Positions 1-7,714 of a stretch of 20,211 bases of DNA are shown one piece after another. A model generated the notes under the pieces. The model had not been told where the DNA came from. It did not search any database and worked only from the letters and a program-made list of their open reading frames with translations. Source of the DNA: Chloroflexota bacterium (GTDB lineage: Bacteria > Chloroflexota > Anaerolineae > Anaerolineales > UBA4823). The stretch spans positions 1 through 20,211 of the forward strand of contig DAOVCZ010000011.1 in assembly GCA_030669775.1 (NCBI GenBank), written 5' to 3'. Each line of letters starts with the position of its first letter. The stretch's first letter is position 1. Both the position numbers and the translations under genes were made by a program.

Positions 1-26
1 TACATATGTAAGAGAAGGAATATATT

Positions 27-233
27 ATGAACGGCTTAAATTTTGACCCTGGTGTCCGACAAGCCTTCACCTGGCAAACCCACCAGCGTTTACTCGCTGA
101 ATCAACCAATGCCCGCCTAGCCAAGAGCGTGAAGACCAAGAATCCTGGCCTAAGAGATGCAAAGCAGTTTTCCTTGGCAGCGAAATTCAAAATTGCTGGG
201 GGTGGGATCGCCAGCATCGTATCGGTCGAGTAA
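27..233 (+). CDS. Small ORF of unknown function, probably broken at its 3' end
   Basis: A 68-codon ORF starts with ATG seven bases after a good ribosome binding site (AGAAGGA at 13-19), so the start looks genuine. The first about 45 residues are charged and polar, with no membrane segment and no family I recognise. From about nt 190 the DNA matches the kinase gene of the next entry in a different reading frame, so the last 15 or so residues of this ORF are probably out-of-frame read-through across a junction. I infer the 5' end of a small gene fused by deletion or rearrangement to a kinase remnant. It could also be an assembly joint. Function unknown. Confidence 0.35.
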   Translation: MNGLNFDPGVRQAFTWQTHQRLLAESTNARLAKSVKTKNPGLRDAKQFSLAAKFKIAGGGIASIVSVE

Positions 234-781
234 CGGGCAATGGCTCCACCATGGGGGAGTACGGGGGAGGTTGGTCGGTAGCCGAAAAAGCCCTCCAAGC
301 CGTTGCCGCAGCCTGGACCAGGCGCGGGCAAGCTACATCTCTGACGCAGGTCTTCATGGAAATGAGCAGTGCGTCGGATATTGCCAGGATATTGGAAGAT
401 ATAGCCTTAGATCGTTACCAGCTCAACGCGGAGGTAGCTCGACTCGTATTCAAGGCCGCCGAGCAGGGCGACCAGGTAGCGAGCGAGATCATTCACTGGG
501 CTGGGACTGAACTTGGAAGCCTGGCAAATGGGGTCATTCACCAGTTAGGTTTTGAAGATCAATCGTTTGACGTGGTTATGATTGGCAGCTTATTTGACGG
601 GGGACGGCTGTTGACACAACCCATGCAAGATACTATTTGCGCGCTTGCCCCTGGTGCTCGTTTTATCAGATTGACCACACCTCCCGCTACCGGCGCCGTG
701 TTGCTCGGCATGAAAATTTCGGGGTTAGATAGCGGGCCCATTCGTAAACAGTTAATCACAACTGTAAGTCGATTCACCTAA
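191..781 (+). pseudogene. 5'-truncated BadF/BadG-type N-acetylglucosamine kinase-like gene
   Basis: The translated frame carries the C-terminal half of the BadF/BadG/BcrA ATPase family, which includes N-acetylglucosamine kinase-like sugar kinases. The recognisable stretch begins around NCWGWDRQHRIGRVTG (about nt 191). It continues through MGEYGGGW and the helical region after it, and ends with the family's C-terminal pattern (VVMIGSLFDGG, then APGARFIRL and GAVLLGM). The N-terminal phosphate-binding segment (DGGGTKT-type) and the first half of the fold, roughly 100 or more residues, are missing. Upstream the frame is open only to a stop at 98-100 and the sequence there is unrelated. The first in-frame ATG is at 251 with no ribosome binding site. 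A working kinase is therefore unlikely. The stop overlaps the stop of the convergent oxidoreductase gene by about 3 bases. Confidence 0.6.
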
Positions 782-1767
782 ATCTCAACCCAACCTCCGC
801 TCTTTCCGCTCTCGAATACAGCCTCAATCACCTTCATGTTGGCGACTGCGTCCTCAATGGGCGTGGGAACCCCAGTGTCATTGAGAACGGCCTGCGAGAA
901 GAGATCACCCTGAATGGTATATTGATCGCAAATATCAAAAGCAATCTCGGCTAACTTATCACCATTATGGTGCCATATCTTGCACGGCCGGTCCGACGGC
1001 GCATTGAAGGGGATTTCAATCTCAACCCAACCTCTCGTGCCAACAATAAGAACGCACTGGTACCCTGCCAACTGAGTCGAGCAGGTAAAGGTCGAGGTAC
1101 CCCGACCAAAATCCATCATAGCAGAGGCCAGACGATCGGTGTTGAAGCGGGGATCGTATTCAACGATGCCAGAGACTTTACCGGGTTCCTCGCCGTAAAT
1201 AAAGCGGGATAGCGAAATTACATAGCAGCCGATATCCATCAAACCGCCCCCGCCGATTTCCGCCATATTGCGGATATTGTCAGGGTCGTCATTAAAATAA
1301 GAGAAGAATGTCTGTATCGCGCGCAGTTCGCCTACTTCTCCATCGAGAACCAGCTGGCGCGTTTTTTGCCATTGGGGATGAAAACGGTACATGAAAGCTT
1401 CCATCACCTTGAGATCAGGATGTCGTTTGGCAGCCTCGATCAATTCCTGCCCCTCGGCTGAAGACAGGGCAATGGGTTTCTCACACAACACGTGCTTTCC
1501 GGCTTCCAGCGCTTTCACCGACCAGGGCACATGCAGGTGATTGGGCAATGGGTTGTAAATTGCGTCGATTTCAGGATCATCTAAAAGCTCTTGATAGGAA
1601 CCATATGCCTTTGGAATTCCCAGTTCCTTGGCTGCCGATTTAGCCGCATCCAGATTACGCGAGGCGATCCCTGTGATTTCAGAATATTTTCCCCGCTGCA
1701 TGGCAGGTATGACTTTCTCCGTACCAATTTTAGCGGTGCTGATAATACCCCAGCGCACTTTATTCAT
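778..1767 (-). CDS. Gfo/Idh/MocA-family NAD(P)-dependent sugar oxidoreductase
   Basis: The 329-residue protein has the usual two-domain layout: an N-terminal Rossmann fold (WGIISTAKIG, residues 6-15) and a C-terminal alpha/beta domain. The family motif EKP is at 96-98 with the catalytic-type Lys97. MEAFMYRFHPQ (122-132) and GGGLMDIGCY (173-182) match the xylose dehydrogenase/glucose-fructose oxidoreductase branch. No Tat signal is present, so it should be cytoplasmic. ATG follows a strong GGAGGAGA site in the right place. The substrate is not readable from sequence; an aldose, a sugar lactone or a glycoside oxidised at C1 or C3 are options known for this family. It lies beyond a hairpin after the isomerase gene, so it may be transcribed at a different level. 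Its stop overlaps that of the kinase remnant. Confidence 0.9.
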   Translation of the reverse strand: MNKVRWGIISTAKIGTEKVIPAMQRGKYSEITGIASRNLDAAKSAAKELGIPKAYGSYQELLDDPEIDAIYNPLPNHLHVPWSVKALEAGKHVLCEKPIALSSAEGQELIEAAKRHPDLKVMEAFMYRFHPQWQKTRQLVLDGEVGELRAIQTFFSYFNDDPDNIRNMAEIGGGGLMDIGCYVISLSRFIYGEEPGKVSGIVEYDPRFNTDRLASAMMDFGRGTSTFTCSTQLAGYQCVLIVGTRGWVEIEIPFNAPSDRPCKIWHHNGDKLAEIAFDICDQYTIQGDLFSQAVLNDTGVPTPIEDAVANMKVIEAVFESGKSGGWVEI

Positions 1768-1839
1768 TTTTCTCCTCCATCTATGTTGATTTGACTATCC
1801 AATGAGGGTCTCTGGAAATCTCAGTGAAAAAGAGAACGG

Positions 1840-1880
1840 ATGGGGGTTTGGGGCGGACGAAGCCCGCCCCAAACCCCCAT
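1840..1880 (-). terminator. Perfect 17-bp hairpin, terminator-like or REP-like
   Basis: Arms 1840-1856 and 1864-1880 are exact reverse complements (17 bp, very GC-rich) around a 7-base loop. Read on the minus strand, the stem is followed within a few bases by TTCTCTTTTT, which suits an intrinsic terminator after the isomerase gene ending at 1917. The long perfect stem also resembles an intergenic palindromic repeat, so either reading is possible. The oxidoreductase gene starts 73 bases further on. Confidence 0.6.
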
Positions 1881-1916
1881 ATTTACCGTTAACCCAGGGA
1901 GCCTCCAATGAAACGC

Positions 1917-2606
1917 TCAAAACTTGTAATAGCGTTCATAATCAGTGCAGAGCAGATGCAGCGGTGGTTCATTTTCATCAATAGATGGGAAACGGCCCAC
2001 TTCTAGATAGAACCGGTTATCGGATTGATCGTCATTAACCATGGAAACTTCGCCCACCAGCGTCCGTCCACCTTCTGCCCAAAATTGGTGATAGCAATAT
2101 TGCGGTAGGCAAACGCTCTCGCCTGGGGTCAACTTGAGAATCTCGCCCGGCTTAAAGGTGCGGGTAACTCCGTCTACAGAAAGGACAATTTCATGTTCCT
2201 CGTCCAGTTGCCCATCAGGCGTCGCGTTATAAAGCTGGATCAGCAGGTTCCCTCCGCCACGGTTGATTATATCTTCCATCTTACTCCAATGAAAGTGCAT
2301 GGGGGTTACCTGGCCATCGCCCACAATCATGATTTTCTCGGCATACAGCTTGCCTTTACGTGTCTCCCAGTTCTCTGGACGTCCATTGCGTAATGTGAAA
2401 AGAAACAAGCCATGTCTGTTGAAGTCCCCCAAGCCAAAATCGGTAATATCCCAGCCCAGTTGATTCTCAATAATATCGCGCGCTTCCGATCCCTTGTCCC
2501 GCCAGTCATCCAGTGACCAGTACGCGAAGGGCGGTAAAAAGAATCCTCGTTGGCGGATAAAAACATCTGCCGATCGCATAATCTCGTTAATATCTGAGCG
2601 TTTCAT
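1917..2606 (-). CDS. D-lyxose ketol-isomerase (cupin), probably also mannose isomerase
   Basis: This 229-residue protein matches the D-lyxose isomerase family (COG3822, YdaE-like) over its whole length. The single cupin domain shows the metal-binding set His104, His106, Glu111 (in PMHFHWSKMED) and His173 (in CYHQF). These sit at essentially the same places as in characterised D-lyxose isomerases. The family interconverts D-lyxose and D-xylulose and commonly also D-mannose and D-fructose. With an alpha-mannosidase two genes upstream, I infer that the physiological substrate here may be mannose. ATG follows an AGGAGAT site. It sits 133 bases after the preceding UROD gene, a gap that holds a possible internal promoter, and is followed by a strong hairpin. 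Confidence 0.85.
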   Translation of the reverse strand: MKRSDINEIMRSADVFIRQRGFFLPPFAYWSLDDWRDKGSEARDIIENQLGWDITDFGLGDFNRHGLFLFTLRNGRPENWETRKGKLYAEKIMIVGDGQVTPMHFHWSKMEDIINRGGGNLLIQLYNATPDGQLDEEHEIVLSVDGVTRTFKPGEILKLTPGESVCLPQYCYHQFWAEGGRTLVGEVSMVNDDQSDNRFYLEVGRFPSIDENEPPLHLLCTDYERYYKF

Positions 2607-2632
2607 TTTTTATATCTCCTGGAAAATTATTT

Positions 2633-2651
2633 CAGATAATCACCATATCTG
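2633..2651. repeat. Short inverted repeat upstream of the isomerase gene
   Basis: CAGATA and TATCTG are exact 6-base arms around a 7-base spacer, 27 to 45 bases before the isomerase start. It could be a small operator half-site pair or an mRNA hairpin. At this length chance is a fair explanation. Confidence 0.25.
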
Positions 2652-2664
2652 ATGTTTGTTATCC

Positions 2665-2706
2665 CTAAATTTGTCTAATTTCTAGATGGAAACTTGGGGC
2701 TGTCAA
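2665..2706 (-). promoter_or_regulatory. Possible internal promoter with operator-like site before the isomerase
   Basis: On the minus strand a perfect TTGACA (2706-2701) is followed after 16 bases by TAGAAA (2684-2679), a 4/6 match to the -10 consensus. Just downstream, near the predicted start point, lies AGACAAATTTAG. This shares the core ACAAATTT with one of the two inverted-repeat sites in the GH2 promoter at the right end. I infer a weak internal promoter that the same repressor could bind. The -10 is poor and the site is not a full palindrome, so confidence is limited. Confidence 0.35.
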
Positions 2707-2739
2707 ACTAATTATTTCGGGCATTTTGGGGCAGCTGTG

Positions 2740-3846
2740 TTACTCATAAACACATTCCCGGCCTGCCTCGGCAAATGCGCGCAAATTCTCCACCGGCGCG
2801 TTAAAGAAATGATCCGAGGCAGAAAGGATATATCCACCGCCTGGTCCAAACGCATCAAACAGGCGGTGGGTCTCGGCGCGGACCTGTTCGGGAGTACCCA
2901 TAGACAGGATATTAATCTGATCCATTCCACCGATCAGGCAAACTTTATCTCCAATGCGGCGCTTGATCTCTTCTGGGACAGCATCGCCCCCTACTTTGGG
3001 TGGCGAAAGGGTTTCAGAAGCGTCGCAGCCATTCTCTACAATCAATTCTAAGATCGGCATCATGCCACCGCATGTATGATAAACCACCTTATGGCCCACC
3101 GCGTGCAGAGCATCATGCAGCTTCCGGTCGTAAGGAAGACAAAATTCTTTGAATATTTTGGGCGAGATGACCGTGGATGAAGCTGCTCCACCACCCATTT
3201 CAATCAGGTCAAACTCTGCACCACCAAGACTCTCCTCGATGAATTGCATTTTTTTCTCTGTTAGAGACTGTAACAACTCGTGCACCCAAGCAGGATCATC
3301 AAAGGTAGCTAAGATTAACGGTTGAACACCAATAAGACTAGCCGCGTGTTGCCAGGGGCCGGGCTGTTCACCGAATACTAGTCCTCGTAAGATACCATCA
3401 TTTCCCAGTTCACGCTTGACTGTATGCACCAACTCCTTATTTAACTTCGGAATAGGGAGATATTTTCCCACCAAGCGCATATCTTCTTGGCGTTTGATGA
3501 TATATTCCACGGTCCAAGTTGTTTTGTCATTTGACTCATTCCGCTGAGTTAGCACACCATCTGGGGTAATTATTGTGTACTCAGTGATCCAGCGACCTTC
3601 TTCCAGATGGGTAGTGTGCTCCTCAACCTGCCATTGTGCAGTGGTCTTCTCCTCGTTAGCGTCCCAGATGGTAATAGCCGCATCCAGACCCACCGCGCGG
3701 AAAGCTTCCAGGTCACTCATCCCTCCCATATACGTCTTCAGGTGATAATCCTGCCATTGATGAATCGTTACCGGGACCAGGTCAGGGATACCCATTTCCA
3801 GGGCAGTCAGCATTCGTTCTCGTGAAGTCATCTTTTTTCGAGCCAT
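2740..3846 (-). CDS. Uroporphyrinogen decarboxylase-family protein, MtaA/CmuA-like (copy 1)
   Basis: This 368-residue protein has the URO-D TIM-barrel fold as seen in the methyltransferase branch (MtaA/CmuA type). It starts with the typical SRERMLTALE helix, has a PGPWQHA segment around 163, and carries the His-x-Cys motif YHTCGG (His257, Cys259). In MtaA-type enzymes these residues bind zinc and activate a thiol for methyl transfer. The C-terminal pattern LIGGMDQINILSMGTPEQV also fits. The arginine-rich N-terminal motif of true HemE is absent, so haem synthesis is unlikely. No corrinoid-binding protein gene is nearby. It lies between the GH38 gene and the isomerase gene and is presumably co-transcribed. 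The biochemical role is unknown; see the findings for a demethylation hypothesis. Confidence 0.85.
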   Translation of the reverse strand: MARKKMTSRERMLTALEMGIPDLVPVTIHQWQDYHLKTYMGGMSDLEAFRAVGLDAAITIWDANEEKTTAQWQVEEHTTHLEEGRWITEYTIITPDGVLTQRNESNDKTTWTVEYIIKRQEDMRLVGKYLPIPKLNKELVHTVKRELGNDGILRGLVFGEQPGPWQHAASLIGVQPLILATFDDPAWVHELLQSLTEKKMQFIEESLGGAEFDLIEMGGGAASSTVISPKIFKEFCLPYDRKLHDALHAVGHKVVYHTCGGMMPILELIVENGCDASETLSPPKVGGDAVPEEIKRRIGDKVCLIGGMDQINILSMGTPEQVRAETHRLFDAFGPGGGYILSASDHFFNAPVENLRAFAEAGRECVYE

Positions 3847-3905
3847 AATTGCCTCTATTCTACTAAATACCGCCTAGACATGGTAGCAACTTGCCCTGTG
3901 CCAAT

Positions 3906-6638
3906 CTATCTTAAAAACCTCGGTTGCAATTCAATAGTCACTATTTGTCCTCCCCTAACATCAACGGTTAAGAAGTGCTCGTCTAGGATTGGTATTTGCT
4001 CTTCTCGTTCCTCGTTCAGGTTCACCAGCCAGGCTTTTTCCAGCGGGTGGTAGGTCTGGAAACGGGCAGAAATAAGTTGGGAGCTGATGTTATAAAAACG
4101 AGCGATAAATCCCTTGCCATCCTGCGAGCGGCGCAGGGCGCTGAGAACCAGCTCAGGTGCATCGGTAGTGATAAAACTGACCTGGTCTGGGTTTGATCCG
4201 CTACGCTTCCAGGGAATCGCTTTGACCTGAGATGGATCATCACGCGTAATGTTCATCTCATGCAGTTCCAATCCTTCGTGAGTATCAGCACGGGCTATTA
4301 GAAGTGGGGCAATGTACTGGTACGCAGCCGGAAATACCTCATGCCAGTCTCCGGTATGAGGGAAAATAGCATACTCGTATCGGAATTTTCCGGGACACTG
4401 AGCGCCGGGGGTAGGTACCAATGGCCCGGCAGCAACCCGCCGTGTGGTGAGGTCATCCCGGCTCAACCAGCCGACGGAGCGCAGCAAAGTCAATGCGATT
4501 TGCGTCCCACCTGACTGGCGCGTGACCTCCACCGCCGGCAGTCCGCGATTCAGGATCGCCATGCCGCGCCCGCCTTCGCTGAGGTCAGTGAAAGACCGCT
4601 GGTGCATCAGATGTGTCGGGTCCTCCACCCAGCCGGTCGAGTCGGGCAAGTCAATATCTCGCGGAATGACAGCGAACGCCTCATCCACAAATGACTGCGC
4701 CGGGTTTAAGTCGGTAGGAAAAATAACACTCAGCTTATGGTCGCGGGCCTGGTTGTCGATCTCGGTCTCAATAAACAGACCTGGCTGGTCGTAGAAAAGG
4801 GTAATGCGTGAGGTTATCGGCATTAAAACTTTCCGGTTCGATCGTCTCTGGCGATCTTCGCTTAAACTCTCCGGGATCTCCAGCGTCCGGAGCACTTCAT
4901 ATGTCACCAGGTTTGGGCCAACCACAACCTGCCGGATGGAAGCGGGGACACCTTGCGTGCTGACCGTCAGGCTGATCTTGCACGGGCAGTAGGAATATTC
5001 ATCACCCGCATCTTCCACATCCTCAAAGTGATGAAGACCAAGATAGGATACGCCGCTGGATTTTTCTGTTACCGTCAAACCGCCATCCACAGCAATCTTA
5101 AAGGAAATGAAACGGTTTTCCGCTCCATTTGAATATATCTCCCATTCACTGGATTCTGGAGGGTCAGCTTGGGCAAGTTGGACATAATACGTTGCATAGC
5201 CGCATGCAGGCACGTCAACGGGGAAGGCTACCCGCACACGGCGCTTGCGGTTGGCTTTCAGCGTCTCCATCCAGAAAACTGGCTCGTCGCTCAAGACCTG
5301 GCATGGAATAACCTGCCCGGTATTGTCCACCACCTGGAAGTCCTCCGCCAACGGGTCATCAAACTCGAAATCCAGGTCGCCCACCGCCATCTCATGACGG
5401 TGCCAGGCCAGTGGGTTATACACAAAAACGGGCATACCATCCTGGCAGGTGAAGTCGGTCTCCTGAGCAATCTGTCGCAGACTATCGCGCACAACAATTT
5501 GGCAGATTTGTTCCGCCTGATTGAAGCGGTACAGCATTTCATTGTGGACTTGGTCGATGCCGCAGCCATAAATATCGTCATGGGGGTGGTTCTTCAATAA
5601 CCAACGCCAGGCCGTCCAAATCAGATCCTGGGTGCCCTCGGGTATCTTCGCGCCACTCATCCAGGCTATCACCGCCAGAGGCTCTGCGTAATGCTCCAGA
5701 AGAGTTTCAACTTGGTGGTTCATTTGTTTCAGATAAATGCGTGTGGCGTATACACCTTGTAATATCTCTGAATACTTCCCCCAACGAAATTCCCCCGAAA
5801 ATTCGGGCAGGTCGGGCCGGGCTTCTCTCACTTTAGCCAGGTGTTCTTGCAGGGTGCCGTGGTTAAACTCGCAGTCTGTCAATTCACCTTTTGCCAGGGC
5901 AACCATATCAGGCAGGCGCGGCTCGGCCTCCTCATGGTCAATCCCGTTCATTAGCAGGATCGCATTTGTGTGGCCCATCGGCGCGAGCGCATCCACGGCC
6001 TTACGGATTTGGCGCAGCGCCAGGTCACTGTCGAACGTCATCTGCGAGGTATCGCCCCAATGAATAGCATATCCCAGATTGGAAATATTGTGGTATCCCC
6101 ATGGCATCCAAATCGTTGTGACAGTGGAGCCATCCGGCGCCCGCCAGAGAAACTCTGTGCCCAACCGCTCGCCCTCTGCGCCTAGTCCGCGCCAGAAAAA
6201 AATGTTATCAATCCCGAAACCGCGCAGGATCTGGGGTAACTGGGCAACATGACCAAAGCCGTCCGGAACATATCCAATCTTGCTGACACCTCCATATATC
6301 TCGCCCACGCGGTGTCCGAGCATCATATTGCGAATCAGCGCCTCAGGGCTTACCAAAAACTCGTCCGCCAAAACGTACCAAGGTCCGACCTTCAGACGCC
6401 CTTGTATGCAAAGATCCACCAGCTCCGACTGGCGCTGAGGGCGCACTTCAAGATAGTCTTCCAGGATAATCATCTGGCCATCTAGCATGAATACGCGATA
6501 ATCCGGTCGTTCCGCCATGATCTTTAACAAACGATCCACAAGGCGTACCAGACGAGCGCGGAATTCCTGAAAGGTCACGTACCACGCACGATCCCAATGG
6601 GTGTGGCTGACAATTGTGACGAATTTTTTCTCGCTCAT
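3906..6638 (-). CDS. GH38 alpha-mannosidase
   Basis: The 910-residue length and domain order (catalytic GH38 domain, three-helix middle domain, C-terminal beta-sandwich) are those of GH38 alpha-mannosidases. The N-terminus gives the metal ligands in SHTHWDRAW (His12 or His14, and Asp16). The likely nucleophile is Asp126 in PDGFGH, and a further metal/active-site loop is NHPHDD (350-355). There is no signal peptide, so it acts in the cytoplasm on imported oligosaccharides. Release of alpha-linked mannose would feed the downstream isomerase. The bacterial form with PDGFGH resembles MngB-type enzymes, so 2-O-mannosylglycerate is an alternative substrate, but no mannosylglycerate transport system is present. 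ATG follows GAGG at a suitable distance, 20 bases after the preceding UROD gene. Confidence 0.92.
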   Translation of the reverse strand: MSEKKFVTIVSHTHWDRAWYVTFQEFRARLVRLVDRLLKIMAERPDYRVFMLDGQMIILEDYLEVRPQRQSELVDLCIQGRLKVGPWYVLADEFLVSPEALIRNMMLGHRVGEIYGGVSKIGYVPDGFGHVAQLPQILRGFGIDNIFFWRGLGAEGERLGTEFLWRAPDGSTVTTIWMPWGYHNISNLGYAIHWGDTSQMTFDSDLALRQIRKAVDALAPMGHTNAILLMNGIDHEEAEPRLPDMVALAKGELTDCEFNHGTLQEHLAKVREARPDLPEFSGEFRWGKYSEILQGVYATRIYLKQMNHQVETLLEHYAEPLAVIAWMSGAKIPEGTQDLIWTAWRWLLKNHPHDDIYGCGIDQVHNEMLYRFNQAEQICQIVVRDSLRQIAQETDFTCQDGMPVFVYNPLAWHRHEMAVGDLDFEFDDPLAEDFQVVDNTGQVIPCQVLSDEPVFWMETLKANRKRRVRVAFPVDVPACGYATYYVQLAQADPPESSEWEIYSNGAENRFISFKIAVDGGLTVTEKSSGVSYLGLHHFEDVEDAGDEYSYCPCKISLTVSTQGVPASIRQVVVGPNLVTYEVLRTLEIPESLSEDRQRRSNRKVLMPITSRITLFYDQPGLFIETEIDNQARDHKLSVIFPTDLNPAQSFVDEAFAVIPRDIDLPDSTGWVEDPTHLMHQRSFTDLSEGGRGMAILNRGLPAVEVTRQSGGTQIALTLLRSVGWLSRDDLTTRRVAAGPLVPTPGAQCPGKFRYEYAIFPHTGDWHEVFPAAYQYIAPLLIARADTHEGLELHEMNITRDDPSQVKAIPWKRSGSNPDQVSFITTDAPELVLSALRRSQDGKGFIARFYNISSQLISARFQTYHPLEKAWLVNLNEEREEQIPILDEHFLTVDVRGGQIVTIELQPRFLR

Positions 6639-6658
6639 AGAACCTCACGTCATTATTC

Positions 6659-7711
6659 TCAATTGATAGGATATTTGCCATATCGATGGCAGGAGTTGAC
6701 CATCGCCAGGACATTATCGATCTGGCAAGAACGGGTGATCGAGTTGCTGCTAGATAAGATAAACCTGCCATCCGCGGCTACCCGGCGAATCGTCTCTCGC
6801 GTCAACTTTTCCACTTCTTCTGGTGTGGCAAGCGACAGAGCGTTAATGTCGATATTACCAACTAGGCTTACCCGTCCGGCTACCCGCCGTTTCACATCTT
6901 CAATATCCACTGCGTCGGGTTCGATCGGGTGGAGTGCATCCATTCCCAATGAAAGCAAATCTTCCAGGACAAGTAGGAAGTTGCCGTCCGTATGAAAAAC
7001 CCATGGTATTGTAATAGCTTCGGCCACCCGCCGGTAATTAGGCATAAAAACGTCGCGGAAGACCTGCGGGGAAATCATCGGCCCACTCCTGAAAGCAATA
7101 TCGTCTCCAGCCCAGATGAAATCGAAACCCAGTCTACAAATGTGCCGGACTGCGCGCGCGTACCAATCGCTGTAAAGGTTAAACAAGGTTTCTATTAACT
7201 TAGGATCATCATACAAAGCATAGGAAAAATGATCCCAGCCCATGCTCAATACCACCGGATCTGAACCGAGATTGATAAAACAGCCAATGGCATACCCATA
7301 AGGTTGAAACCTCTCAATAAAACGGCGCGCTGGCTCGTAGATGCGCTCATCATCCGGGTCTGGTAGGTTTACAATCCCGAGATCATCCCGTTTGTGGATT
7401 AGACCGCCCTCTACGAAATACTGTCCTTCTGTGAGGCGGGTTTTGAAATAGATCTGTGGCTGGATGCTCATACATATGCCATCTAGGTGCAGGGCTCTTG
7501 CTAGGTCGAGCGGGTCGTAAGAATAGCCTCCAAAATAAGCACAGGTCACCGGTAGCGTCCCGGACATCGGTGTTGGCTGTTCAATGGGAGGTAAGTTAAG
7601 CAGGCGCCTAGCAAAATGCTCGTCGATATATAATTCCATATAAGGCACCCGGTCATGTTCCTCGCCACACAATGCGGCTAAAACCCGCTGGCGTGAGACC
7701 TTATCAGCCAT
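6659..7711 (-). CDS. Uroporphyrinogen decarboxylase-family protein with altered metal motif (copy 2)
   Basis: The 350-residue protein belongs to the same URO-D superfamily as copy 1. Shared features are the N-terminal SRQRVLAAL helix, DFIWAGDDIAF (around 197-207) and the C-terminal LVGNIDINALSLATPEEVEKL segment. The usual His-x-Cys is His240-Thr-Asp242 (VFHTDGN), so the thiolate-activating metal site of MtaA-type methyltransferases is changed. HTDG is known as a variant among UROD-like proteins, so this may mark a different chemistry rather than decay; the frame is intact. ATG follows GGGAGAT. Only 3 bases separate it from the GH31 stop, so the two are probably translationally coupled. Function unknown. 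Confidence 0.82.
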   Translation of the reverse strand: MADKVSRQRVLAALCGEEHDRVPYMELYIDEHFARRLLNLPPIEQPTPMSGTLPVTCAYFGGYSYDPLDLARALHLDGICMSIQPQIYFKTRLTEGQYFVEGGLIHKRDDLGIVNLPDPDDERIYEPARRFIERFQPYGYAIGCFINLGSDPVVLSMGWDHFSYALYDDPKLIETLFNLYSDWYARAVRHICRLGFDFIWAGDDIAFRSGPMISPQVFRDVFMPNYRRVAEAITIPWVFHTDGNFLLVLEDLLSLGMDALHPIEPDAVDIEDVKRRVAGRVSLVGNIDINALSLATPEEVEKLTRETIRRVAADGRFILSSSNSITRSCQIDNVLAMVNSCHRYGKYPIN

Positions 7712-7714
7712 CGC

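Noticed and set aside
1..10. TACATATGTA palindrome at the left edge as an operator
   Set aside because: It is a 10-base A/T-rich palindrome at the window edge without visible promoter context; chance is sufficient.
5169..5600. Long plus-strand frame of 143 codons inside the GH38 gene
   Set aside because: It lies wholly antisense to a well-conserved catalytic gene, has no ribosome binding site and resembles no family; the same holds for similar antisense frames at 9644-10126 and 11885-12442.
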